Assembly (NCBI RefSeq): GCF_022829585.1
Contig: NZ_JAKSYC010000284.1
Location: 49,431-113,430 of the forward strand
Length of the DNA: 64,000 nt
Source: Methylobacterium sp. J-026
GTDB lineage: Bacteria; Pseudomonadota; Alphaproteobacteria; Rhizobiales; Beijerinckiaceae
Direction: 5' to 3'
Made by a program: the position numbers and the translations under genes. Under the pieces are notes generated by a model. The model saw only the letters and a program-made list of their open reading frames with translations, ran no database searches and was not told the DNA's origin. This document shows, one piece after another, positions 1 to 8,132 of this stretch. How positions within the stretch are numbered: position 1 is the first letter of the stretch; each line of letters begins with the position of its first letter.

Positions 1-1830
1 CCCGCCCGCACCAAGGTGCTGGCGGTCGCCGCCGATGGCGCGCTGCGCGGCAAGAGTGCGCTCGCCAAGGAGGCCGGGGTCTCGCTTTCGGTGGTCGACG
101 GGCTGATCGACGACGGCGTTCTGGCGACCGTCGCGGTCGAGCCCGAGCCGGTCGCACCGCGGCCCGATCCGGACTTTCCCCGGACGCCCCTCTCCCCCGC
201 CCAGGCGGAGGCCGTCACGGCCCTGCTGGAGGGATTTCCGTGGCATCGGCCGTCCGATGAGGCGGCGGCGTCCGATGCCGTCGACACCAAACCGGTGCTG
301 CTCGAAGGCGTCACCGGCTCGGGCAAGACCGAGGTCTATTTCGAGGCGGTCGCCGCCTGCATCCGGGCCGGGCTGCAGGCGTTGATCCTGATGCCCGAGA
401 TCGCCCTAACGGCGCAGTTCCTCGACCGTTTCGCCGCCCGGTTCGGGGTGCGTCCGGCGGCGTGGCATTCCGGCATCGGCGGCAAGCGGCGCGAGCGGCT
501 CAGGGCCGCGGTGGCCGAGGGCGCGGCGCTGGTCGTAGTCGGGGCCCGCTCGGCCCTGTTCCTGCCCTTCGCCCGCCTCGGCCTGATCGTGGTCGATGAG
601 GAGCACGAGACCGCCTACAAGCAGGAGGACGGCGTCCATTACCACGCCCGCGACATGGCGGTGGTGCGCGGCCGCCTCGAAGGCTGCCCGGTGGTGCTGA
701 CCTCGGCGACGCCCGCCATCGAGACCCGCGTGAACGCGGCGCGCGGGCGCTACCGGCACGTCCTGCTCCCGGAGCGGTTCGGAGGCCGGCGCATGCCCGA
801 CATCGCGGCGATCGACATGCGCAAGGACCAGCCCGAACGCGGCCGCTTCCTCAGCCCGCCGCTCGTCAACGCGGTGAAGCACACCCTGGAGCGGGGCGAG
901 CAGGCGCTGCTGTTCCTCAACCGCCGCGGCTACGCGCCGCTCACCCTGTGCCGCGCCTGCGGCCACCGCTACCAGTGCCGGAACTGCTCGACCTGGCTCG
1001 TGGAGCACCGATTCCGCCGGGCCCTGGTCTGCCACCAGTGCGGCTACGCCGAGCGGCGTCCGGAGGCCTGCGCCGAGTGCGGCACCTTCGACAACCTCAC
1101 CGCCTGCGGCCCCGGCGTCGAGCGGATCGCCGAGGAGGCTGCCGACGTGTTTCCGGGCCGGCGCATCGTCGTGCTGTCGAGCGATTTCCCCGGCGGTGCC
1201 GAGCGCCTGCGGCAGGAACTCGACGCCGTGGCGGCCGGGGAATGCGACCTCGTGATCGGCACGCAGCTGGTGGCCAAGGGCCACAACTTTCCCTTCCTGA
1301 CACTGGTCGGCGTCCTCGACGCCGATATCGGCCTGACCTCGGGCGATCCCCGGGCGGCGGAGCGCACCTTCCAGCTGCTCCAGCAGGTGACCGGCCGGGC
1401 CGGCCGCGGCGACAAGCCCGGCCGGGCGCTCGTCCAGACCTACCAGCCCGATCATCCGGTGATCGCGGCCCTGCTGTCGGGGGATGCCGAGCGCTTCTAC
1501 GCGGAGGAGATCCAGGCCCGGGAGGCGGCCGGCCTGCCGCCCTTCGGCCGGCTCGCCGCCCTGATCGTCTCGGCCAACGATCGCGCGGTCGCGGAGGCGC
1601 ACGGGCAGGCGCTGGCCCGGGCCGCCGAGCCGCCCGATGGGGTCATGGTCCTCGGGCCCGCCGAGGCGCCGCTGGCCCTGATCCGGGGGCGCTACCGCTT
1701 CCGCCTGCTGGTCAAGACCGAGCGCAACGTCGACCTCCAGGGCTATCTCCGGGCCTGGCTCTCCCGGGGGCCGAAGGTGCGCGGCAACGTTCGAGTCGCC
1801 ATCGATGTCGACCCGCAGAGCTTTTTGTAG
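1..1830 (+). CDS. priA: Primosomal protein N' (replication restart helicase PriA), 5'-truncated
   Basis: PriA is a 3'-to-5' superfamily 2 DNA helicase that recognises stalled forks and reloads the replisome. The frame is open from base 1, so the N-terminal 3'-DNA-binding part is missing and about 609 residues are present. A Walker A motif GVTGSGKT lies near nt 307-330, and the DEEH Walker B box lies near nt 592-603. Eight cysteines in four CxxC pairs (nt 949-1085) form the two-zinc module typical of the family. The C-terminal helicase motif TGRAGRGD is present near nt 1390. The next gene follows 77 bp downstream on the same strand. No anomaly other than the truncation by the window edge. Confidence 0.97.
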   Translation, partial: PARTKVLAVAADGALRGKSALAKEAGVSLSVVDGLIDDGVLATVAVEPEPVAPRPDPDFPRTPLSPAQAEAVTALLEGFPWHRPSDEAAASDAVDTKPVLLEGVTGSGKTEVYFEAVAACIRAGLQALILMPEIALTAQFLDRFAARFGVRPAAWHSGIGGKRRERLRAAVAEGAALVVVGARSALFLPFARLGLIVVDEEHETAYKQEDGVHYHARDMAVVRGRLEGCPVVLTSATPAIETRVNAARGRYRHVLLPERFGGRRMPDIAAIDMRKDQPERGRFLSPPLVNAVKHTLERGEQALLFLNRRGYAPLTLCRACGHRYQCRNCSTWLVEHRFRRALVCHQCGYAERRPEACAECGTFDNLTACGPGVERIAEEAADVFPGRRIVVLSSDFPGGAERLRQELDAVAAGECDLVIGTQLVAKGHNFPFLTLVGVLDADIGLTSGDPRAAERTFQLLQQVTGRAGRGDKPGRALVQTYQPDHPVIAALLSGDAERFYAEEIQAREAAGLPPFGRLAALIVSANDRAVAEAHGQALARAAEPPDGVMVLGPAEAPLALIRGRYRFRLLVKTERNVDLQGYLRAWLSRGPKVRGNVRVAIDVDPQSFL

Positions 1831-1907
1831 GACACTGGAGCCACGGGCGGCGAACCCCGCGCCTCAGAGCGGCGACGGGGCGCGGGCGGTTCCCGGAGGA
1901 GCGATCA

Positions 1908-2270
1908 GTGCTGACTTATACCAAGACGCCGGATTCAAACGTCGCCGAGATCGTGGTCGACGGCAAGATCTCCGACGAGGAGATGAACGCGGCGATGACG
2001 GCCATGAAGGCCGACCTCGACAAGGGCGGCAAGATCAAGCTGCTTGAGGATATCCGCGCCTTCGAGGGCATGGAGCCGGCGGCCTTCTTCAAGGACCCGC
2101 GATTCGGCTTCTCGATGATGAAGAGCGTCAGCCACGTCGCCCTGGTGACGGACGCCCCCTGGCTGAAGGCCCTGGCTGAGACGTTCAACTTCGTCTCGCC
2201 GACGCAGATCAAGGTGTTCGAGCGCGCCCGCCTGAACGAGGCACGCAGCTGGCTCGCAGCGGCGGCCTAA
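1908..2270 (+). CDS. SpoIIAA-like (STAS-related) protein
   Basis: A 120-residue soluble protein resembling the SpoIIAA-like family (DUF3478), whose members have a STAS-like fold. Their biochemical role is mostly unknown. The N-terminal strand runs VAEIVVDGKISDEE, followed by an amphipathic helix and a hydrophobic core VSHVALVTDAPW. The start is the GTG at 1908, chosen because GGAGGA at 1895-1900 sits seven bases upstream. The same frame is open far upstream, but only as an overlap with priA. It follows priA on the same strand with a 77 bp gap, and an 8-bp-arm hairpin follows it. No catalytic residue can be pointed to. Confidence 0.82.
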   Translation: MLTYTKTPDSNVAEIVVDGKISDEEMNAAMTAMKADLDKGGKIKLLEDIRAFEGMEPAAFFKDPRFGFSMMKSVSHVALVTDAPWLKALAETFNFVSPTQIKVFERARLNEARSWLAAAA

Positions 2271-2277
2271 GACCTGA

Positions 2278-2306
2278 TCCCGAAGGGTGACAATCGCGCT
2301 TCGGGA
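2278..2306. terminator. Hairpin between convergent genes, possible terminator
   Basis: Perfect 8 bp arms TCCCGAAG (2278-2285) and CTTCGGGA (2299-2306) enclose a 13-nt loop, directly after the stop at 2270 and before the end of the convergent gene at 2329. There is no T tract, so it is a stem-loop at the right place rather than a canonical intrinsic terminator. Confidence 0.45.
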
Positions 2307-2328
2307 GCATCGACGATCTCAGGCCCCG

Positions 2329-2718
2329 TCACTCCACCTCCGCGGTGCGGGTGTCGCTGCGCCGGGCAGTCCAGCGTCCGGCGCAGAGGGACGAGACCTT
2401 CCAGGTTCCGGCGCCGCTGCCGCCCTGGAGCCGTCCGGTCCCGGTGCCGCTCGCGGTGCCGTTGTTGACGGTGAGCCCGACAAGGCCGTCCGCGCTGACG
2501 TGGCCGTTCACCCGGGCGCCGGCGCCCCCTGAGACGAGCTGTACCTGTCCCTCACGGATGGCGAGCGCGTAGGAATAGCGGGCGCTGCACAGGCCGCTGT
2601 CCGTGACCAACTCCACCGCCCAGGTCCCGTTGTGGCTGCTCGGCTCAGCCTCTGCGGGCATGCCGATCATGAGGGACAGGCCAGTGGCGATGGCCGCAAC
2701 GGCGGTTGAATTGATCAT
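2329..2718 (-). CDS. Secreted hypothetical protein
   Basis: A 129-residue protein with a clear Sec signal peptide (ISTAVAAI-type hydrophobic stretch, predicted cleavage after PAEA near residue 24). The mature part is small, rich in Gly, Ser and Thr, and contains NGTWAVE, two cysteines and GRLQGGSGAGTW, so it looks like a compact beta-rich exported domain. The ATG at 2718 is preferred over the in-frame TTG nine bases upstream because the signal peptide begins at the ATG. It is convergent with the SpoIIAA-like gene. I do not recognise a family with a known function. Confidence 0.7.
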   Translation of the reverse strand: MINSTAVAAIATGLSLMIGMPAEAEPSSHNGTWAVELVTDSGLCSARYSYALAIREGQVQLVSGGAGARVNGHVSADGLVGLTVNNGTASGTGTGRLQGGSGAGTWKVSSLCAGRWTARRSDTRTAEVE

Positions 2719-3105
2719 CCGGGGCAATCTCTCAGCAATGCAAATTCTGCACGCCGCGGCGCGCAGAAGTAGAATCGTTGATCGAGGATGACCCTAGGCT
2801 GAACGCGGGACACGGCAAGAGTATGGCCGGCGGCGATGTCCGGCGTGATTAGATCCTGCAGACATGGTTGGCCGGATCTTTCACCTGCGGCGAAGTGATG
2901 CGTGCCGTATCATGTCAGACGGTGCTGGTTTGACTGCGCTCAGTCGCTCTCTGGTCTGGGTTGCGAGAAATGGTGTCGCAGGTCCCCGCCCCCGAAGAAT
3001 CTGCCGGATTGACAGATCGGGTTTGGGCTCATCCCCCCGTCACGGGGTATGGCAGTCCAAACCTGCCACGCGTCTCAGTTCCCCCGGCAGACCCCCGACC
3101 GGCCG
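2719..3105. other. Intergenic region, 387 bp
   Basis: No convincing gene. Short open frames here lack a ribosome site and family resemblance. A small stem CCCCG-TCA-CGGGG (3035-3047) lies just 3' of the Trm112-like gene that reads leftwards from 3312, and could be its terminator. The region should also hold the promoter of the secreted protein at 2718. Confidence 0.5.
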
Positions 3106-3312
3106 TCAATCCGTGAGCGGCCGGGCCTCCTCCGGCAGCATGATCGGGATGCCGTCGCGGATCGGATAGGCGAGCTTGGCGGAGCGGCTGATCAGCTCCT
3201 GACGGGCGGAATCGTATTCCAGCGTCTCCTTGGTCAGCGGACAGACCAGGATCTCGAGGAGCTTCGGATCCACCCGGGTCGCCTCCACGGGGGTGGTGAG
3301 GTCGTTGGACAT
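3106..3312 (-). CDS. Trm112 family protein (UPF0434-like)
   Basis: A 68-residue protein with the bacterial Trm112/YcaR signature: LLEILVCPLTKETL near the N-terminus and AYPIRDGIPIMLPEEAR near the C-terminus. Eukaryotic and archaeal Trm112 activate methyltransferases, and the role of the bacterial short form is less clear. Only one cysteine of the zinc knuckle remains (VCPLT). Many bacterial members have CPxCxG or have lost the zinc ligands, as here. It lies 12 bp downstream of the LON-domain gene on the same strand, so co-transcription is likely. Confidence 0.9.
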   Translation of the reverse strand: MSNDLTTPVEATRVDPKLLEILVCPLTKETLEYDSARQELISRSAKLAYPIRDGIPIMLPEEARPLTD

Positions 3313-3324
3313 CGCGCGCGCACC

Positions 3325-3990
3325 CTATTGCATCGTCGATTCGGGGCCCGAACCCCGAACCATTTCCATCTGCGTGACCGCGATCAGGATCTCCGCCCGG
3401 GTCTTGAGGTCCGGGGCTTCGAGCATCGCCTGCTTCTCGCGGACGCCGAACGGGCTCATCATGCAGAGCGCGTTGACCAACGCCTCGTCGGGCGCCTCGT
3501 CGATCCCCGCCCAATCCACCTTGAGGTCGTTCGACTCCACGAAGTCGCGCAGGGCCTTGAGCACGCCGTCGCGGTCGACATGCTCCTCGCCCGCCCGCGG
3601 CGCGAAGTCCACCGCGAAGGTGTCATAGGAGACGTGGCAGCGCCGATAGAGGCTGGTCGAGGCGAGCTCGCTCTCGATCCGGAATCGGCTGATCCCGGTG
3701 AGCGAGACCAGATAACGGCCATCGCCGGTCTCGGCATATTGCGTGATCCGGCCGGCACAGCCGACGCGGTAGAGCTTCGGGCTCGCCGCACCCGACCCCT
3801 CCGGATCGGGCTGGATCATGCCGATGATCCGATCGGTCCGCATGGCGTCGTCGATCATCGCCACGTAGCGGGGCTCGAAGATGTTCAGCGGCATCTGCCC
3901 ACGGGGCAGGAGCAATGCCCCCGAGAGGGGGAAGACCGGGATCACCGCGGGGCAATCCGCCGGGCCCTTGTAGCTCGCATGGGTGCTCAT
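3325..3990 (-). CDS. LON peptidase substrate-binding domain protein
   Basis: A 221-residue soluble protein consisting of a stand-alone LON N-terminal (ASCH/PUA-like) domain, without the ATPase or protease parts of Lon. The opening IPVFPLSGALLLPRGQ and LNIFEPRY motifs are diagnostic. Function is unproven in bacteria, and a role in substrate recognition is inferred from Lon. It sits between the thioredoxin-TPR gene (upstream, 49 bp gap) and the Trm112-like gene (downstream, 12 bp), and this three-gene minus-strand order suggests an operon. The ATG at 3990 is a natural start, as the conserved domain begins about 16 residues later. Confidence 0.9.
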   Translation of the reverse strand: MSTHASYKGPADCPAVIPVFPLSGALLLPRGQMPLNIFEPRYVAMIDDAMRTDRIIGMIQPDPEGSGAASPKLYRVGCAGRITQYAETGDGRYLVSLTGISRFRIESELASTSLYRRCHVSYDTFAVDFAPRAGEEHVDRDGVLKALRDFVESNDLKVDWAGIDEAPDEALVNALCMMSPFGVREKQAMLEAPDLKTRAEILIAVTQMEMVRGSGPESTMQ

Positions 3991-4039
3991 GGCGCCTCGC
4001 AGAGGGGCGGACGGATAGGCGTGAGCGCGAGCCGGCGCC

Positions 4040-4954
4040 TCACGAGAAGAGAAGGGCCGAGAGCTTGCGCCGCCCGCGGATGGTGTCGGGATCCATCACG
4101 CCCCAGGCCTCGAAGAACTGCAGAAGCTGCTTGCGCGCGCCGTCGTCATTCCAGGCGCTGTCGCGCTTGCGCAGCTCGATCAGGTGATCGACCGCTTGGC
4201 CGCGCTCCCCTGCGGCGGCAAGGGCCAGGGCGAGGTCGAACCGCGCCTGATGGGCATCCGGATCGCCGTCGACCTGCCGCTGCAAGCCCGCCAGATCGCC
4301 CAGCGAGGCGGCCTGCTCCGCGAGGTCCAGGGCGGCGCGGATGCCGGCAAGAGCCGGATCGGCGGCCTTCGCCTCGGGGACCATCGCCATCACCCGCTTG
4401 GCGTTCTCGATCTCGCCGGCGTCCAGCTGCATCTTGGCGAGGCCGGCCAGCGCCGGGACGTTGTCGGGCTGCTGCTCCAGGATCGCGGCGTAGATCTCGG
4501 AGGCGCCGGCGAGGTCACCCTCCTCGATCAGGGCGGCGGCATCGGCCAGGGCGGCCTCGATCGGATCCTGCATCGGACCGGCCACGCGCCCGATCAGTTC
4601 CTTGATCTGGCTCTCGGGCACCGCACCCATGAAGCCGTCGACCGGTTGGCCCTTCTGGAAGACGATGACCGCCGGGATCGACTGGATGCCGAGCTGGCCC
4701 GCAATCGAGGGGTGCTCGTCAATGTTCATCTTCACCAGCGCGACGGCGCCCGCGGCCTCCTGGACGACCCTTTCCAGCACCGGCGTCAATTGCTTGCAGG
4801 GCCCGCACCAGGGCGCCCAGAAGTCGACGAGCACCGGACGGTGCATCGACTCGGCGATCACATCCTGGCGGAAGCTCGCGGTGGTCGTGTCCTTGATCAG
4901 GGAGCCTGTGTCGACGGCCGGGGCGCCGGCCCCGGCGAGGATATCGTTGAGCAT
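4040..4954 (-). CDS. Thioredoxin-TPR co-chaperone (CnoX/YbbN-like)
   Basis: A 304-residue protein with an N-terminal thioredoxin fold (about 20-125) and C-terminal tetratricopeptide-like repeats (about 130-300). The active-site motif WCGPC is intact (Cys50 and Cys53), so it should be redox active. E. coli CnoX has lost one cysteine, but many alphaproteobacterial forms keep both. The family acts as a chaperedoxin that holds unfolding proteins and hands them to chaperones. It is probably the first gene of a minus-strand operon with the LON-domain and Trm112-like genes. The assignment is firm, but the exact redox role is inference. Confidence 0.92.
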   Translation of the reverse strand: MLNDILAGAGAPAVDTGSLIKDTTTASFRQDVIAESMHRPVLVDFWAPWCGPCKQLTPVLERVVQEAAGAVALVKMNIDEHPSIAGQLGIQSIPAVIVFQKGQPVDGFMGAVPESQIKELIGRVAGPMQDPIEAALADAAALIEEGDLAGASEIYAAILEQQPDNVPALAGLAKMQLDAGEIENAKRVMAMVPEAKAADPALAGIRAALDLAEQAASLGDLAGLQRQVDGDPDAHQARFDLALALAAAGERGQAVDHLIELRKRDSAWNDDGARKQLLQFFEAWGVMDPDTIRGRRKLSALLFS

Positions 4955-5025
4955 CGGTCTGGCTTCGGAACCTTTTTGCTGGAGCCGCTTAAATGGGGCT
5001 TGCGAGGCCGTCTGACCAGTCCGGT

Positions 5026-5493
5026 TCAGCGCGGTGCCGGGGCGGCCGGCGCCCCCGCCGCGGCCCGAGCCACGGTCACGAAAGTCCCCGCGAAGGGTCG
5101 CCCATCTGCCGCGCTGGCCTCGCAGGTGATCGCCGTGCGGCCCGGTTCCGGCGTCGAGAATCGGCAGGCGCCGATCGCCAGGGTCGGCGCGGCGTCCGTG
5201 CCGGTGGTGACGACATTGATCGGCTGCAGCGGATCGGTCTCCTCCGTGGCCTCCTGCTGGGCGCCGTTGCCGCTGAAGCTGAGGGTCCGACCGTCCGAGG
5301 TGGAGAAATCGAAGCTGGTGCGGTTGCGGCTCACTGCGTTCGTCAGGACATTCCGGCAGGAGGCGCTGAGATCCTGCGTCCCGATCACGAGCTTCTCGCA
5401 GGTGCCGTCCAGGCGCAGAGCCGCCTGGGCGCGCGCCGCGGAGGGCAGGGTGACGAGGGCGCAGAGCAGGGCGAGGCGCAGGCGGTTCGTCAT
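5026..5493 (-). CDS. Secreted hypothetical protein
   Basis: A 155-residue exported protein. The N-terminal 23 residues form a Sec signal peptide ending ARAQA. The mature part holds four cysteines (in GTCEKL, ASCRNV, GACRFS and TCEAS), consistent with two disulfides in the periplasm, and ends in an Ala/Pro-rich tail. It stands 71 bp upstream of the thioredoxin-TPR gene on the same strand. No family with known function recognised. Confidence 0.75.
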   Translation of the reverse strand: MTNRLRLALLCALVTLPSAARAQAALRLDGTCEKLVIGTQDLSASCRNVLTNAVSRNRTSFDFSTSDGRTLSFSGNGAQQEATEETDPLQPINVVTTGTDAAPTLAIGACRFSTPEPGRTAITCEASAADGRPFAGTFVTVARAAAGAPAAPAPR

Positions 5494-5617
5494 GGCGTGT
5501 CGGACATCCTCCGGTTGAAGGCCGACTTAGAGCACGCGGCGCCGAAGGGGATACCGTTTCAGCGCCGCGCGCGCGTCAAATCCGGGATCCGGTCGTCGTG
5601 CCGCGGCGGTCGTGGGC

Positions 5618-6601
5618 TCACGCCCGCGCGCCGAACCGCAGGACCCGATCGTTCGGGGCGGAAAAGTCGAGGTCCGGCCCGAGCGGCACGATCCCGGTCG
5701 GGTTGATGGTCGGATGACTCTCGTAATAGTGGCGCTTGATATGTGTGAGGTCGACGGTCGCCGCGACGCCCGGGAGCGCGTAGAGATCGCGCAGATAGTT
5801 CGAGAGGTTCGGGTAATCGGCGATCCGGCGCCGGTTGCACTTGAAATGGCCGACATAGACGGGATCGAACCGCACCAGGGTGGTGAACAGGCGGATATCC
5901 GCCTCGGTGAGCCGGTCGCCGCAGAGGTAACGGGTCCGGCCGAGGCGATCGTCGAGGGCATCGAGTTCCGCGAACAGGGCCTCGAAGGCGCCGGCATAGG
6001 CGTCCTGCGTGGTGGCGAAACCCGCCTTGTAGACGCCGTTGTTCACCCCGTCGTAAACGCGGGCGTTCACCGCATCGATCTCGGCGCGCAGGTCCTCGGG
6101 GTACAGGTCAGGCCCCGTGCCGCCGAAGGCGCCGTTCAGCATTCTCAAAATCTCGGCCGATTCGTTCGACACGATGGTGGCCCGCTGGCGGTCCCACAGC
6201 ACCGGAACGGTGACGCGGCCGGTATAGGACGGGTCCGCCGCCAGATAGACCTCGTAGAGGCGCCGGGCGCCGTGGATCGGGTCCGGCGTCGCCCCCGGCG
6301 TATCACCGAACACCCACCCCTCCGATCCCATATGCGGATCGACCACCGATACGGTGATTGCCGCCTCCAGGCCCTTCAGGGCACGCCCGATCAGGGTGCG
6401 GTGGGCCCAGGGGCAGGCCAGGGAGACGTAGAGGTGGTAGCGGCCCGGCTCGGCGCGGAAGCCGCCCGCCCCCGAAGGCCCTGGCGCGCCGTCGGCGGTG
6501 ACCCAATTGCGGAAGGCCGAGGCCTTCCGCTCGAAACGGCCACCCGTGGCGGCGGTGTCGTACCACTGATCGCGCCAGACGCCGTCTACCAGAAGTCCCA
6601 T
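5618..6601 (-). CDS. Glutathionyl-hydroquinone reductase (YqjG/ECM4 type)
   Basis: A 327-residue Xi-class glutathione transferase. It reduces glutathionyl-hydroquinones to hydroquinones by glutathione-dependent thiol exchange. The catalytic cysteine is in LACPWAHR at Cys63, the same position number as in E. coli YqjG. The C-terminal all-helical GST domain follows, with the family motif RTRYLCGDRLTEADIRLF. The frame is open upstream, but the ATG at 6601 is chosen because family members begin MGxLVDGxW. It is a single gene facing away from the small membrane protein at 6876. Confidence 0.95.
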   Translation of the reverse strand: MGLLVDGVWRDQWYDTAATGGRFERKASAFRNWVTADGAPGPSGAGGFRAEPGRYHLYVSLACPWAHRTLIGRALKGLEAAITVSVVDPHMGSEGWVFGDTPGATPDPIHGARRLYEVYLAADPSYTGRVTVPVLWDRQRATIVSNESAEILRMLNGAFGGTGPDLYPEDLRAEIDAVNARVYDGVNNGVYKAGFATTQDAYAGAFEALFAELDALDDRLGRTRYLCGDRLTEADIRLFTTLVRFDPVYVGHFKCNRRRIADYPNLSNYLRDLYALPGVAATVDLTHIKRHYYESHPTINPTGIVPLGPDLDFSAPNDRVLRFGARA

Positions 6602-6875
6602 CGTCGTATCCCGTCCCACCAGTCCAGCGCCAAGGCCGGTCCCGTTCCAGATGGGACGCCCGTCGCCCGGGGGAAGTCGCCCGGCGCTGGGGCTCCGAGC
6701 ACGTACCCGACGCCCGCCCGGTGCGTGCCCCCCGGCCCGCGAGTTCAGCGCAAGGCAGGCTTGCATCGGCCCTTCTGTTGCAGTGCAGCAAAATGCGGCA
6801 TCTCTCCCGCGTCCGTCCGCCGGCGCCGGTCAGATCGGCCACAGGGCTTGGCGGGACGTCGATGGAGGTGGAGTG

Positions 6876-7100
6876 ATGTCGTTCGCGCTGGTGCCCGTTG
6901 CCGAGGCGGCCCTGTTCACGTTCGGATGCCTGTTGATTCACGCTCTGAGGCGGCACGCGGACGTGGTCACGGCCACGCTCGCCTGCCTCGCGACCCTCCT
7001 CGTCCTCATGATCGGGATCGCCTGCGCGCCGGAATCCTTCGCCAAGTACCAGGCCGCCGGCATCAACGACTTCGCCCGGATGGATACGGCGATCTACTGA
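6876..7100 (+). CDS. Small membrane protein, hypothetical
   Basis: A 74-residue protein with two hydrophobic segments (about 3-22 and 32-51), so probably a two-helix inner-membrane protein. The longer open frame begins at 6651, but a GGAGGTGGAG ribosome site immediately before the ATG at 6876 fixes the start. It is convergent with the AlgX-like gene. No domain recognised. Confidence 0.62.
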   Translation: MSFALVPVAEAALFTFGCLLIHALRRHADVVTATLACLATLLVLMIGIACAPESFAKYQAAGINDFARMDTAIY

Positions 7101-7111
7101 TCGGCACCGAT

Positions 7112-8080
7112 CTACCGATCGGCACCTTCGCTCGGCCGCCGTTTCAGGCCGCCTGCCCTGATCTGTGCGAGCCGGCCGCCCGTCCCGCGCTGGCCCGCGA
7201 CCGTGACGTCGAAATCGTCCTTCGGCAGGCGTGCGAGGAACCGCTCGGCCACCTCGAACAGCAGGATATCGGGGCGCACGCGCTCGATATACGGCCAGTC
7301 GAGGCCCGCGGACCAGACGAAGTGGACCTCGCAGAAGCTCTCGGCGAGCAGCCCGGTCAACATGAACGGGTCGAAATGCGCGCAGGAATCGCCGAACAGG
7401 ACGAGGCGACGGGGATCCGCGGTCGGCGCATCGTTCCGGTAGACGACATGCGCGCCGACATGCACCTCCCGGTCGCGTTCCTCCGCCTCGTAGGCGGCGA
7501 GCAGCGGGCCGGTCTCGACCCGGCGCGCATCGCGCTGCAGCATGAATCGTTCGAGGCGTTCGCGTGGCCGGTCGCGGAGCTTTTCGCCGAGATCCATGAG
7601 CTCGTCCGAGACGACCTTCGGGCGCGTCCCGATATCGGCCGGCGGGATCGCCCCGAGCACGCGCATGATCTCGCGGTAGGCCAGCAGGCAGCCCTGCACC
7701 GTCCAGTGGGTGTCCGTGCGCAGGTAGAGCGGCACCGGCCCGTGCCGGGCGGCCCGGAGCGGGGCCAGGAGATCGAGATAGGCGGGGTGGCGGGCGAGGC
7801 GGCGGGCCAGGCGCCGGGTCGAGGCCCTGGCGGGGGCGTAGCGCAGGCCGTCGGTCTTGTCGTCGTAGACCGAGAGCTTCTCAGGTACGATCACGTGGAG
7901 GCAGCGGATGCCGAGGCGGTCCGCGTGCCGCGCTCGCGTCGTGATCAGCCGCGCCCAGCGCCGCAGCAGCAGCCAGTGCCGCAGGCCGCCCCGGTAGCGG
8001 TCCAGGACGCGGTTGGTGCCCCCGGTGAGAAACAACCAGCCCTCGCGGCCGACATGTACGCTCTCCCTGCCTGCTGACAT
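7112..8080 (-). CDS. AlgX/AlgJ-like SGNH-fold protein
   Basis: A 322-residue protein resembling the SGNH-hydrolase-like domain of AlgJ/AlgX, which acetylate exopolysaccharide in the periplasm. The sequence shows the entry motif VGREGWLFL, the catalytic Asp-His motif in RTDTHWT (about residues 132-138), and a block GDSCAHF that fits the serine-bearing segment (Ser at GDS). No signal peptide or membrane anchor is visible, which is odd for a periplasmic acetyltransferase. No MBOAT partner such as AlgI is adjacent, so the partner and substrate are unknown. Function as an O-acetyltransferase or esterase is inference. Confidence 0.72.
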   Translation of the reverse strand: MSAGRESVHVGREGWLFLTGGTNRVLDRYRGGLRHWLLLRRWARLITTRARHADRLGIRCLHVIVPEKLSVYDDKTDGLRYAPARASTRRLARRLARHPAYLDLLAPLRAARHGPVPLYLRTDTHWTVQGCLLAYREIMRVLGAIPPADIGTRPKVVSDELMDLGEKLRDRPRERLERFMLQRDARRVETGPLLAAYEAEERDREVHVGAHVVYRNDAPTADPRRLVLFGDSCAHFDPFMLTGLLAESFCEVHFVWSAGLDWPYIERVRPDILLFEVAERFLARLPKDDFDVTVAGQRGTGGRLAQIRAGGLKRRPSEGADR

Positions 8081-8132
8081 GGCGGTGCTTTAGCCGCACC
8101 GGGACCGGTCGACTAGGCCGGACCCGCCTCGC

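Noticed and set aside
5612..8077. An 821-codon plus-strand open frame
   Set aside because: It is antisense to the glutathionyl-hydroquinone reductase and AlgX-like genes, and its sequence has no motif.
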